The notes beneath the pieces were generated by a model. That model was not told the DNA's origin and did no database searches. It saw only the letters and a program-made list of their open reading frames with translations. The position numbers and the translations under genes are program-made. From Bacteroidota bacterium (GTDB lineage Bacteria > Bacteroidota > Bacteroidia > Cytophagales > Cyclobacteriaceae), in contig CANIVF010000046.1 in assembly GCA_947470895.1 (NCBI GenBank), forward strand, positions 1 through 32,753: a stretch of DNA of 32,753 bases, written 5' to 3'. This document shows positions 1-8,572 of this stretch, one piece after another. Position 1 is the first letter of the stretch; every line of letters begins with the position of its first letter.

Positions 1-355
1 CAACCTATGTCATTTAATCCTTGGTCCTCATTAACTTTTTTTGTCCTTCAATACATCACTGCATTGAACCTTAAAGAAATCAACTCGAATATACCCTCTA
101 TCGAGTATATCCGGGTCCGCTATCAATCTCCATTCATTCAAAGAACGTTATCAGATTTTCCATCAACGTTTATGTTGATATTTGTTCTGAGTAGTGACCT
201 ATTGGCCTGCTTTGTTTTCCTTTTCGTTAAAAGGGAGTGCAAATGTACACGTTGAAGACGGTTCTGCAATAGTTGCGACAAAGATTTTTTATAAAAAATG
301 CCCTTTTTTAAGCTTTGCTAGGTTAACTGCCTGATTTACAGAATAAAATTCTGTG
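1..355. other. non-coding stretch at left edge
   Basis: I see no convincing gene here. The one open frame on the plus strand (7-255) has composition and sequence unlike a real protein. The region holds a perfect 16-bp A/T palindrome at 284-299 and a 7-bp-stem hairpin at 338-354 next to the DUF2480 stop. Positions 1-280 could be the upstream region of a gene lying to the left, but nothing proves it. Confidence 0.5.
338..354 (-). terminator. hairpin directly after DUF2480 gene
   Basis: ACAGAAT and ATTCTGT form a perfect 7-bp stem around a 3-nt AAA loop, two bases past the DUF2480 stop codon. No strong T tract follows on the minus strand, so it is a weak or factor-assisted terminator, or a 3'-end stabilising hairpin. 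Further on, A/T-rich pairing including the palindrome at 284-299 may add to termination. Confidence 0.4.
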
Positions 356-862
356 CTATTTTTTCTTAAAAACAGGCACTGTGCTGCATGGTTCTCCAAA
401 CATGATGCTTGAAGCAACCGGACGGAGTCGATTTGTGACCTCCACGTAAGAAGAAATTGGCACTTCTACTTTGCTGCAACCCTTAATAACCACTTTTGAA
501 TTGCTGAATTTTCCCCATTCAACTTTATTCAGAACATTTTTGAAAAGATTGATTTCTAAATCCTGAAGAGATCCGAAAATCACTGAAGATGCATAAGGTT
601 GCAGCGATGCCGTGAGCAACATATATGCCCAGGTAGGAACAACTGCATCGACCGAACACGTGATGGCAACGTGCTTATTCGTGTATTGCAACCAATCGTG
701 TGATTTAATGAAATCCCTGAAATCTTTTTCGCGCAAAATGAGTTCCTGAAAAAGTAAATTTTTGATATCAAACAGAATGCGTTCGCCTGGAGTATACAAT
801 TCTTCTAAGTCGAAAGTGACTAATGGGCTATTGCTTACTCTGTTTAAGATTTCATTTTCCAT
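356..862 (-). CDS. DUF2480 family protein
   Basis: A 168-residue cytoplasmic protein of the DUF2480 family, which is found in Bacteroidota and has no assigned function. Family-like features are the N-terminal NRVSNSPLVTFDLEELY segment, the GERILFDIK and LILREKDFR segments, and the central CSVDAVVPTWAYMLL segment. Length fits the family. There is no signal peptide or membrane segment. It is the last gene of the rpmH operon, 15 nt after tsaB, so it is likely co-expressed with tRNA and ribosome biogenesis genes. Any functional link beyond that is inference. The family call is firm; the function is unknown. Confidence 0.85.
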   Translation of the reverse strand: MENEILNRVSNSPLVTFDLEELYTPGERILFDIKNLLFQELILREKDFRDFIKSHDWLQYTNKHVAITCSVDAVVPTWAYMLLTASLQPYASSVIFGSLQDLEINLFKNVLNKVEWGKFSNSKVVIKGCSKVEVPISSYVEVTNRLRPVASSIMFGEPCSTVPVFKKK

Positions 863-877
863 TTACCCTAAAGACAG

Positions 878-1579
878 TTAATTAAAATTTGGTTTTTTGA
901 TCAGGAAGTCTTTGAGATAAAATGGTTCAAATGAAACCATATCTTCATACACACCTTCTTCCCATTTTGTATATCCTATTACACCCAATGAAGAAGCAAG
1001 TGGGATAAGGCCCGAAGAAAAATGAGCATTGGGATGCTTAATCATGTCTTTGCATTTATCCGCTCCATCGCCAAAGAAAAAGACTGTCGTTGATTCTAAT
1101 ATATCCTTAAAGCTTTCATCATCCATTATTTTTGCCTGCACGGGTTCTATGTAATTCAATCTATGATCCAGCAAAGCGCAATAGACTTCCATTCTTCTTG
1201 CATCAAGCATAGGACAAAGTATAACATTGTCGTCCTTAATATATTTTTTTACAGCATCCATTTCCAGAAACTGATAAGCCATCAGTTCTAAGGTATTCAC
1301 TGAAACTAAAGGGATATTTAATGCATAACATAAACCCTTTGCAGTCGCTACTACAATACGCAAACCTGTATAAGAACCCGGACCTGCAGCAACGATTACT
1401 CCTTTGAGTTCTTGTGGTTTCCTATTTGATACCTGAAAGATATCATCGATCATCACAGCAAGTTGAGATGCTGCTGATCTTGGTGTTTCAATTACTTTAG
1501 AAGCAACCAGCACGCCATCGTCATGCAATGCGGCAGAACACGATTGGCTGGATGTCTCCAGGCTTAGCAGCAGTGCCAT
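878..1579 (-). CDS. tsaB: tRNA threonylcarbamoyladenosine biosynthesis protein TsaB
   Basis: TsaB (YeaZ) is the non-catalytic partner of TsaD in making N6-threonylcarbamoyladenosine at A37 of ANN-decoding tRNAs. The 233-residue protein starts with the ASKHA-fold opening strand (LLLSLETSSQSCSAAL) and carries the conserved GPGSYTGLRI segment near residues 67-76, both diagnostic of TsaB. Its length matches the family. The ATG overlaps the stop codon of the upstream S41 protease gene by one base (TAATG), which implies translational coupling. Its place in an operon with rpmH and rnpA fits a role in the translation machinery. No oddities seen. Confidence 0.93.
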   Translation of the reverse strand: MALLLSLETSSQSCSAALHDDGVLVASKVIETPRSAASQLAVMIDDIFQVSNRKPQELKGVIVAAGPGSYTGLRIVVATAKGLCYALNIPLVSVNTLELMAYQFLEMDAVKKYIKDDNVILCPMLDARRMEVYCALLDHRLNYIEPVQAKIMDDESFKDILESTTVFFFGDGADKCKDMIKHPNAHFSSGLIPLASSLGVIGYTKWEEGVYEDMVSFEPFYLKDFLIKKPNFN

Positions 1580-3228
1580 TAATTGAGAGAAAGAAGTTTT
1601 TTGTACTCAGTTGGATTCGACAGAATTTTCTTTGCCTCCAATATTTCAGCGTCTCTATCCATCCCTGCTTCTATCTGACCTTTGGTAAGGAGATAATGGA
1701 ATGCAATTTCCTGCTCCAGAAATTTTGATACCTCAGGTTTGAATTTTAAGAAGATCGAACTCTTGTTTTGATCCATTTTGGATTTCAATTCCTTGAGAGG
1801 CGTTTGAAGGTCATCATAATATCTTTCCTTTTTCGCGGAAGCGATTAAATCATCAGCTTTCTTATCCGTCTCTGATCCAAATGAAAACTTCTGCTCTTTA
1901 ATCCAGCTTACAAATTTTTGATACTCCCCATCAGAGAGTCTGAAGCTTCTGAAATCCGCAGGCCCTTCGTGTTCGCCACAAAACTTAGAAGCATAATCGA
2001 AAATAAGTCCCGAACCGGCCAACTCAATTAAAGCAATGCTATACTGATCCGCATTAATCGAGACATCCGGATCTAATCCTGCTCCGTCAAATACTTTGCG
2101 ACCATTCGCTGTTTTGAATTCTCTTTTCAGTGAGTCTGGAAATTTCTCCACCGAACCATCCGTTTTACGATGCTCATAATCCAAAGCCTGTATGCATCGA
2201 CCGCTGGGTATGTAATATTTTGCTGTGGTTACTTTCAGTTGCGCGTTATATGCCAACTGTCTGGTGGTTTGCACCAAACCCTTGCCGAATGTTTTCTGAC
2301 CCACCAAAATTGCCCGGTCATAATCCTGTAATGAGCCGGCAACGATCTCTGACGCTGAAGCACTTCCCCCACTCGTGAGAATGGCTAACGGAATTTCAGT
2401 ATCCACAGGATTATTTAATGTAGTGTAAGACCTGTTCCATTCAGGCACTTTGCCTCGTGTGGCTACCACTTCTTTTCCTTTCGGGATGAAGGTGTTTACT
2501 ATATTGACGGCTTCATACAATGATCCTCCTGGATTATCGCGTAAGTCAATGATCAGTTTTTTGGCTCCTTGTTTTTTTAACTTGTTCAATGCCTCTTCAA
2601 CTTCTTTGCCGGCACCTGGCGTAAACTCATCCAACTTGATGTAGGCGGTTTCGTCATCAATCATTACATAATAGGTGATGTTGCTGATCTTGATCATCTC
2701 CCGAACCAGTTTGAACTTAAGATTTTCTTTTTGCCCCGATCGCTTTACTTCTACCTGCACTTCAGTGTTGGTTTTCCCTTTTAGATGGGAGCTAACCTCG
2801 CTGGTCGATCTACCCTGAACATTTTTTCCGTCAACAGAAACAATTTCATCGCCTACGCGAATACCTCCACGCTCAGCGGGAAACCCGACATAAGGATTTG
2901 TGATGACAGCCTTCTTATTTACAATCCCGATGAGGGCTCCTACTCCGGCATATTGACCGGTCGTTAGAATGCTAAACGCTTCGAGATCTTCTTCCGGAAT
3001 ATAATCTGTATAGGGATCCAGTTGATTCAACATTTCGTTGATGCCGGTCTCTACCAATTTCTTGGGATTAACATCATCAACGTAATAGGCATTCACCTCT
3101 TTAAATAAGGTGGCAAAAATGTCGAGGCTTTTGGCGATCTCAAAATATTTTTCACCCGTGGTGCGAAATGCGAGTAAGGCACAAAAAATTAAAACAGCAA
3201 CTCCTAAAATTCTAATCTTTCTACTCAT
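1579..3228 (-). CDS. S41 family C-terminal processing peptidase
   Basis: A 549-residue CtpA/Prc-type serine protease of the cell envelope. An N-terminal hydrophobic segment (about residues 7-22) is a signal peptide or anchor. A PDZ domain follows at about 95-165 (VGDEIVSVDGKNV). The peptidase core has GGSASASEIVAG and TFGKGLVQ; Ser291 and Lys316, 25 residues apart, are the likely catalytic dyad by analogy with E. coli Prc. A C-terminal extension of about 170 residues is charged and helical. Such enzymes trim periplasmic or outer-membrane proteins; the substrate is unknown. The gene begins 3 nt after rnpA and overlaps tsaB by one base, so it is part of the rpmH operon. Confidence 0.92.
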   Translation of the reverse strand: MSRKIRILGVAVLIFCALLAFRTTGEKYFEIAKSLDIFATLFKEVNAYYVDDVNPKKLVETGINEMLNQLDPYTDYIPEEDLEAFSILTTGQYAGVGALIGIVNKKAVITNPYVGFPAERGGIRVGDEIVSVDGKNVQGRSTSEVSSHLKGKTNTEVQVEVKRSGQKENLKFKLVREMIKISNITYYVMIDDETAYIKLDEFTPGAGKEVEEALNKLKKQGAKKLIIDLRDNPGGSLYEAVNIVNTFIPKGKEVVATRGKVPEWNRSYTTLNNPVDTEIPLAILTSGGSASASEIVAGSLQDYDRAILVGQKTFGKGLVQTTRQLAYNAQLKVTTAKYYIPSGRCIQALDYEHRKTDGSVEKFPDSLKREFKTANGRKVFDGAGLDPDVSINADQYSIALIELAGSGLIFDYASKFCGEHEGPADFRSFRLSDGEYQKFVSWIKEQKFSFGSETDKKADDLIASAKKERYYDDLQTPLKELKSKMDQNKSSIFLKFKPEVSKFLEQEIAFHYLLTKGQIEAGMDRDAEILEAKKILSNPTEYKKLLSLN

Positions 3229-3231
3229 CGT

Positions 3232-3621
3232 TTATTTTTTTACTTCAGAATCAAGATCCAATTTCTCAATTTTTCCCAGCACTAGAAACAGCTTATTCTT
3301 TATCTCTGCAAAGGGCAGTATTGTCTTGGATGTGTATAGAAACGCAAAAGCACCCCTTTTCGATCCGTGATGAATGATTTCTTTTTGGAGGCGATAAGCC
3401 TCGCGGATGCGTCTTTTAATCAAATTGCGATCAACGGCCCGTGGAAAATTGCGACTTGATACTGAAATCAGAACCTGAGGTTTCGTGGCTGACTGGTCGG
3501 GATTAATCATGTACACGACTTTGAAGGGGTACAAACAAAAATAGGAACCCCGATTAAAGAGTTCCTGTATAGTTTTTTCTTTTGAAAGCCTTTCCTCTTT
3601 TTTAAAAGTAAACCTCCCCAT
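3232..3621 (-). CDS. rnpA: ribonuclease P protein component
   Basis: RnpA is the protein subunit of RNase P, which removes the 5' leader of pre-tRNAs together with the RNA subunit. The 129-residue basic protein starts FTFKKEERLSKEKTIQELF, and has the characteristic substrate-binding motif RAVDRNLIKRRIREAYR in its middle. Length is typical. It lies 34 nt downstream of rpmH, the classical bacterial rpmH-rnpA pair, and 3 nt upstream of the S41 protease. dnaA, often next to this pair in other phyla, is not visible. Confidence 0.96.
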   Translation of the reverse strand: MGRFTFKKEERLSKEKTIQELFNRGSYFCLYPFKVVYMINPDQSATKPQVLISVSSRNFPRAVDRNLIKRRIREAYRLQKEIIHHGSKRGAFAFLYTSKTILPFAEIKNKLFLVLGKIEKLDLDSEVKK

Positions 3622-3655
3622 GAGATTAAAATTAATCCCTTTTTGGGGAAACTAC

Positions 3656-3817
3656 TTATTTCGTCTTAGGAGTACCTTCATCAGATACTGTAAGCTTCTT
3701 TCTGCCCTTTCTTCTGCGTGCGGCCAATACTCTGCGGCCATTAGCTGATGCCATGCGCTCGCGGAAACCGTGCTTATTGGTTCTTTTCTTTCTGGAAGGT
3801 TGGAATGTGCGTTTCAT
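3656..3817 (-). CDS. rpmH: 50S ribosomal protein L34
   Basis: A 53-residue, strongly basic protein beginning [18 protein letters not shown] and continuing [20 protein letters not shown], the unmistakable L34 signature. The ATG is at 3815-3817 and the TAA at 3656-3658 on the minus strand. Compared with the usual 44-50 residues it has a short C-terminal tail ([12 protein letters not shown]), as seen in several Bacteroidota. It is the first gene of the operon that continues with rnpA. The upstream stretch has only a near-match to the TAnnTTTG promoter element (CATTTTTG). Confidence 0.97.
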   Translation of the reverse strand: MKRTFQPSRKKRTNKHGFRERMASANGRRVLAARRRKGRKKLTVSDEGTPKTK

Positions 3818-3923
3818 AGTAATGTCTTAAAACCTTAATTTCTTAAAGGGCTGCAAAAATGATCAGGATAATCGGGATTTACAAGATCGTAGACAAATTT
3901 TGGTCAGAATCTATGGTATTGAT

Positions 3924-3950
3924 CGAAAAAGGCCGGTTTTAGGCCGGCCT
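3924..3950 (-). terminator. rho-independent terminator of the M16 operon
   Basis: Reading the minus strand, AGGCCGG and CCGGCCT form a perfect 7-bp GC-rich stem with a 7-nt loop, followed by a T tract. It sits 22 bases after the stop of the non-catalytic M16 gene and insulates it from the rpmH operon. This is the clearest intrinsic terminator in the window. Confidence 0.85.
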
Positions 3951-3972
3951 CGTTCTTTATATTGACAACAAT

Positions 3973-6042
3973 CTATTGAACTTTAAATAGGGTGTCATCA
4001 AGTGTTGGATTAACCTCAATGGCCGAAACATCAAATTTCAAATTCATTGGTCCCATGGATACCGAAGTGGTGTGCGGAAATTTTACTCCGCCAACCTCCT
4101 TATAATCGCCAAACTTGGTTGGAACCAGATTAGCACCCTGTGGGCCTTTCACCTCTTTCACGCTTTGAAGCTTTAGTCCGGTCAACTTATCAAAATAAGA
4201 AGTCAGTTTTCCTCCTGTTGGAAATACATACTCTACCACATAGGCTTCATTTCCATCCAATACTTCAATGGCTTTTAGGGTGGCTTTCACATTCATGGCT
4301 GCGAGTTGCAATTCAGGAATAATCGCTGATTCAAAAAAAGCTTCTTCTTTCATAGCAGCGTCCAGTGGAGCCTTCTGGCCCATTTGGGTTACAGAAAAGT
4401 CTTTGCCATCACCAACCTGCTTTGACATGACGTTACCCTGAACAATCATCTCCATCAGCATCTTGTTCGGTCCCTTCTTCGATGAAACCATCGTTAGCTC
4501 TGTGCCTTGAATGGATCCCTTCATTGTTGTTTTGATGCTCTTCAATTCCTGAATCTTTTTGGTACCACCAATCGCCTCAATATAGTTAGCGATCACTTTT
4601 TCAGCAGTAAGGCCCGATGGTAATGTTGATCCTTTCGCAGGCAGATAGCTTTCACCATAAATATCGAAGTGCTTCACATCACCAAATTTTTTCAGCTTTT
4701 CTCCAACATCAGATCCTTTGCCAACAACAATGATGTGTGCATTTTCTGGACGGATGAATTTCCTGGCTGTAGCCTGAACATCTGCGAGTATTACGGCATC
4801 CACATACTTCAGATAATTATTATAGTAGTCTTTTGGCAAGTTGTATTTGGCTGTGTTTAACGCAAAGTTGGCAATGGTCTGAGGGTTTTCGAGCGAGCGA
4901 CCAAAGGCGCCTGATATCTCAGCTTTTGCTGCGACCAACTCTTTCTCCAATACAGGTTCATTTACGATGCGCTTAAGCTCTGATAAAAGTTCATAGACAG
5001 AACTATCCGTAACTTCATTGCGCACGCTGGCCGAAGCGTTGAAATTTCCAACCAAATTATCGGGGCTTAATTGTGAACCGGAACCATACGTGTATCCATG
5101 TTTCTCACGTAGGTTCTGCATCAATCGGGCAGAAAATCCACCTCCTAAAATCTGATTCGTAACACGCGCCTTGATGGCATCTTGTGTGCCCGGCTTTAAA
5201 TCAACCGGATAGGAAATATTAATCACGGATTGAACCGATGCGGAGCGATCAACTAACGCCACGTAGGTTTTAGCTGGTTCTTTTGGCTGCGTATAGGTTG
5301 GATTTTTTACTTCGCCAGCTACCCATTTCGAAAAATACTTCTCGGATAAGCTCCTAGCTGTTTTCAAGTCGATGTCTCCAACTATAATTAAAAAAGCATT
5401 GTTGGGTTTGAAATAGGTGTTGTAATAATTCTTGCAATCATCCAGCGTAATCGAGCCAACACTTTTTTCGGTGGTGAATAATCCATAGGGGTGTTGCTTT
5501 CCATACAACAGTGCATTGCGCACATTGCCTGCTATGGCATTAGGGTTGTCTTTACTGGCCGCTAAACCAGACAGTGTTTGTGTTTTTAACTTATCCATTT
5601 CCTCCTGGGGAAATGCAGGATTGTATAACACATCACTCATGAGATCAAGCAATTTGGTGGTGTGCTTGGAGAGACTGGATGCAAAAATTCCACTGGAGCT
5701 GGTGCTTAAGTTGGCTCCTATAAAATCGGTTTCTTCATCCAGTTGAGCTTTTGTTTTTGTTTTTGTTCCCGTGCCCATCAGTGTGCCAGCCATTTCGATG
5801 TAGCCTTCTTTTTCACCCTGGTAGATCGGATCATTTTTAAGCTGAAGCGAAAACTGAACACGTGGCAGCTTGTGATTTTCTACCACAAAAACCTGAAGTC
5901 CATTTTTTAATGTGAAGGATTGGTAATCACCTATTTTAATTTCACGTGCTGGTGCGGGCTTGGGTGCCTTGGTGCGATCTACTTGTGCTTGTGCCGATAC
6001 GAAAACCAGCAACAGGCAAACGAATATTATATGTTTCTTCAT
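3973..6042 (-). CDS. M16 peptidase-like non-catalytic subunit with extra C-terminal domain
   Basis: A roughly 689-residue secreted or periplasmic protein of the insulinase-like M16 family. A signal peptide (MKKHIIFVCLLLVFVSAQAQ) supports starting at the ATG at 6042; an in-frame TTG lies two codons upstream. The first domain lacks HxxEH: the matching place reads GEKEGYIEMAG, so zinc ligands are absent. The second half has the FSARLMQNLREKHGYTYG segment, carrying the R/Y pair typical of the non-catalytic partner in heterodimeric M16 enzymes. After about residue 470 comes an extra domain of about 215 residues rich in beta-strand pattern, resembling the LolA-like lipoprotein-sorting fold (inference). 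It begins 2 nt after the catalytic partner's stop. Confidence 0.88.
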   Translation of the reverse strand: MKKHIIFVCLLLVFVSAQAQVDRTKAPKPAPAREIKIGDYQSFTLKNGLQVFVVENHKLPRVQFSLQLKNDPIYQGEKEGYIEMAGTLMGTGTKTKTKAQLDEETDFIGANLSTSSSGIFASSLSKHTTKLLDLMSDVLYNPAFPQEEMDKLKTQTLSGLAASKDNPNAIAGNVRNALLYGKQHPYGLFTTEKSVGSITLDDCKNYYNTYFKPNNAFLIIVGDIDLKTARSLSEKYFSKWVAGEVKNPTYTQPKEPAKTYVALVDRSASVQSVINISYPVDLKPGTQDAIKARVTNQILGGGFSARLMQNLREKHGYTYGSGSQLSPDNLVGNFNASASVRNEVTDSSVYELLSELKRIVNEPVLEKELVAAKAEISGAFGRSLENPQTIANFALNTAKYNLPKDYYNNYLKYVDAVILADVQATARKFIRPENAHIIVVGKGSDVGEKLKKFGDVKHFDIYGESYLPAKGSTLPSGLTAEKVIANYIEAIGGTKKIQELKSIKTTMKGSIQGTELTMVSSKKGPNKMLMEMIVQGNVMSKQVGDGKDFSVTQMGQKAPLDAAMKEEAFFESAIIPELQLAAMNVKATLKAIEVLDGNEAYVVEYVFPTGGKLTSYFDKLTGLKLQSVKEVKGPQGANLVPTKFGDYKEVGGVKFPHTTSVSMGPMNLKFDVSAIEVNPTLDDTLFKVQ

Positions 6043-6044
6043 AA

Positions 6045-7406
6045 TCAATTGTCTTTTTTGATTTGAGTGTTTTCAGGCTTGCTCTGGGCCGACTTAGGCA
6101 TGTATTGAAGCACTACCCGATTTTCTTTGGTCAGGTATTTTTTAGCTACGCGTTGAAGGTCTTCGCGCGTTACTTTCATGTAGCGATCGATTTCTGTGTT
6201 GATCAGGTTAGCATCTTTATAGTATACATGATAGTTGGCAAGCTGCTCGGCAATGCCAACCGCTGACGCATTCTGCTGTACAAAATTACTTTCTACCAGG
6301 TTGCGGATTTTTTGAAATTCCTTCTCGGTGATCAGTTCGTTTTTCACTTTATCGATTTCTGCATCCATGGCTTTCTCCAGATCATCGGGGTTCACGCCCA
6401 TGTTTACCAAACCAAAGGTGAGGTACAAGCCCGGATCTTCCAATGAGAATGGAAAAGCCTGCACAGTGAACGCTTTCTTCTGCTCATCGACTAATGATTT
6501 ATACATGCGTGAACTTTGACCTCCACTTAACAACGTGCTCAACATATCCAACGCGTAAGAATCAGGTGTGCCCTGTGCCGGGATGTGGTATGCCTGCACC
6601 ACGGCTGGTAGTTGAATGTTATCAAACACTACATCACGCACTTCTGCTTTTTGTGCAGGTTCAACCGCAGTGGGGCGAGGTATTGTTTTGCCGCCTTTTG
6701 GAATATCTTTAAAATATTTCGCCACCATGGCTTTCGTTTGCTCCAAATCAATATCACCAGCTATGGATAACGTGGCATTCTCAGGAACATAGAAAGTTTT
6801 ATAAAAGGCAATGAATTCATCTAATGACGCTGCATTGAGGTGATCTAACGAACCAATGGGTGCCCATTGGTAAGGATGTACGGTGTAGGCTCTCTTTAAC
6901 ACTTCGGTAAGTATGCTTCCGTATGGTTGGTTGTCGATACGTTGACGCTTTTCTTCTTTCACTACTTCGCGTTGTGTTTCTACGCCAATTTGTTCAATCT
7001 TGGCATGCATCAATCGTTCGGATTCCATCCATAAGCCCAGTTCAAGTTGATTGGATGGCAACACCTCATAATAAAACGTGCGGTCGTTGGATGTGTTGGC
7101 GTTATTGGTAGCACCTGCATTGGCCAGGTACTTATCAAATTCTCCGCGTTTGATGTTCTCCGAACCCTCAAACAATAAGTGTTCGAAGAAGTGAGCAAAG
7201 CCTGTGCGATTAGGGTCTTCGTTTTTTGAACCTACATGATACAACACCGACACGGCAACGATGGGCGTAGTGTTATCTTTATGAAGGATAACATGCATGC
7301 CATTGGGTAGATCGTATTCGGTGAATTCAATCTTTCTTGCCTGACTGAAGCTAACCGTAAGTGTGGTGAGCAGAAGCCAAAGGGTTAAACTTTGTTTTTT
7401 GTGCAT
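6045..7406 (-). CDS. M16 zinc metallopeptidase, catalytic subunit
   Basis: A 453-residue zinc peptidase of the insulinase/processing peptidase family. The N-terminal signal peptide (residues 1-22, ending SFSQA) sends it to the periplasm. The inverted zinc motif HFFEH is at residues 72-76 (His72, Glu75 as base, His76), and the downstream acidic helix EVVKEEKRQR supplies the third metal ligand. Two M16 domains are present, with the second half near 180-430. Its two-domain half-size form matches the partner encoded immediately downstream, and the two probably form a catalytic/non-catalytic heterodimer that cleaves short peptides. Substrate unknown. No promoter consensus is obvious in the 115 bases upstream. 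Confidence 0.92.
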   Translation of the reverse strand: MHKKQSLTLWLLLTTLTVSFSQARKIEFTEYDLPNGMHVILHKDNTTPIVAVSVLYHVGSKNEDPNRTGFAHFFEHLLFEGSENIKRGEFDKYLANAGATNNANTSNDRTFYYEVLPSNQLELGLWMESERLMHAKIEQIGVETQREVVKEEKRQRIDNQPYGSILTEVLKRAYTVHPYQWAPIGSLDHLNAASLDEFIAFYKTFYVPENATLSIAGDIDLEQTKAMVAKYFKDIPKGGKTIPRPTAVEPAQKAEVRDVVFDNIQLPAVVQAYHIPAQGTPDSYALDMLSTLLSGGQSSRMYKSLVDEQKKAFTVQAFPFSLEDPGLYLTFGLVNMGVNPDDLEKAMDAEIDKVKNELITEKEFQKIRNLVESNFVQQNASAVGIAEQLANYHVYYKDANLINTEIDRYMKVTREDLQRVAKKYLTKENRVVLQYMPKSAQSKPENTQIKKDN

Positions 7407-7521
7407 ATCTCGATTTTTACGATGAATAAATTAAATGTAAACTGTTCGTTCAATTTTTAGTGGGCAGATCAAGCAAGAGAAACGTCTTAATTATGGCAGA
7501 GATCACTTATTTATTAATAAA

Positions 7522-8319
7522 TTAAGAAAGAAGACCCTTTAATTCATGATCTGATTCATGAATTGCTATAAAATTAGGGCCAATAAAATCTTCATGCTTG
7601 AAAGCATATTCTCTAAACTCGACACTTTTGGGATAGATTTTTCCTATCTTATACCCAAATGCCTTAAAGAAATCATAGTAATCACATAGGAGAATTTTGG
7701 AGGTGATATTGATATAGCCATACTCAAATTGAATAGCTCTGATCTTCTTTTCTCTAAAGGCTTTTTCAAATCCAATTAATGCATCCATTTCAGCCCCTTC
7801 AATATCTAATTTTAAAAGATCTATCGAATTTAACTGGGACTCTTCCATTAGGGAATCACCTTTGACGACCTCGATTGCATTTTGGCCAACAGAGGAATAA
7901 CTCACTCCCTCCAAATCATGAATAGAAGCATGTTCGTGACCCGGATAAATATTAATTTTAATCGTCTTATTTTCTTTAAAAAGTCTTTTTTTTATAGCAT
8001 GAACATTTTCAATTTTCCTTTCCTTGAGAGATCTCTCCAAAATTTCAAAAGTACTCTGAACAGGTTCAAGCGAGTATATTTTAGCCTCTGCACAAGTCCG
8101 CCTTGCCATTTCAGCATAGTCGCCAACATTGGCACCTACATCAAAAATGGTTTTAGGATTTAGTACTGAAATTTTCTGGAGAACCCGCAACTCACAGTTT
8201 GTCTCGGCATGGTGATTTCTGTTCTCATAGAATCGATTGATCGAACGTCCCAAACCTGCAAAAGGCTTAATCAATATGTTGTGGGAGTTTAGCTTAGCAA
8301 CCCGCTTTAAGAAATTCAT
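7522..8319 (-). CDS. FkbM family methyltransferase
   Basis: A 265-residue SAM-dependent methyltransferase of the FkbM family, which O-methylates sugars or polyketide-type acceptors. The SAM-binding glycine motif IFDVGANVGDYAEMA covers residues 58-71. It is followed by IYSLEPVQSTFEIL (acidic residue after strand 2) and LLKLDIEGAEMDAL, the family hallmark. There is no signal peptide. The gene stands alone between unrelated genes, with non-coding flanks of 115 and 253 bases, and its coding sequence is visibly richer in A/T than its neighbours, which suggests horizontal acquisition. No glycosyltransferase genes are nearby, so the acceptor cannot be guessed. Confidence 0.88.
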   Translation of the reverse strand: MNFLKRVAKLNSHNILIKPFAGLGRSINRFYENRNHHAETNCELRVLQKISVLNPKTIFDVGANVGDYAEMARRTCAEAKIYSLEPVQSTFEILERSLKERKIENVHAIKKRLFKENKTIKINIYPGHEHASIHDLEGVSYSSVGQNAIEVVKGDSLMEESQLNSIDLLKLDIEGAEMDALIGFEKAFREKKIRAIQFEYGYINITSKILLCDYYDFFKAFGYKIGKIYPKSVEFREYAFKHEDFIGPNFIAIHESDHELKGLLS

Positions 8320-8378
8320 CTTTCAAAATTAAAAAAGCAATTGACTAATAAAAATTATAACTCATGTGCAAGTTGAAA

Positions 8379-8414
8379 GATCCTTAAACGTTTTATTAAA
8401 CACACGTAAGGATC
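8379..8414. repeat. inverted repeat between FkbM and kinase genes
   Basis: GATCCTTA at 8379-8386 and TAAGGATC at 8407-8414 form a perfect 8-bp inverted repeat around a 20-nt A/T-rich loop. It lies within the 253-base intergenic region. It could be a hairpin terminator for the kinase gene, though it lacks a T tract, or an operator. Nothing else stands out in 8320-8572. Confidence 0.35.
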
Positions 8415-8572
8415 TCCATTATCCAAATATTTTTTTACCGAAGCAAAGAATTGGTGGAAGCGCCTTTAAATCGGGAAGTTTATGGTCTAAACAAATTAAA
8501 TCCATTCAAAATCTACTGTGTTGGCGTAAGTCAACAAAGCAATAAAGCCAAACAAAGTGGCTAACGTGCTGC

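Noticed and set aside
7-255. 82-codon open frame on the plus strand near the left edge
   Set aside because: No family resemblance, no promoter and an unconvincing composition; it is more likely non-coding sequence.
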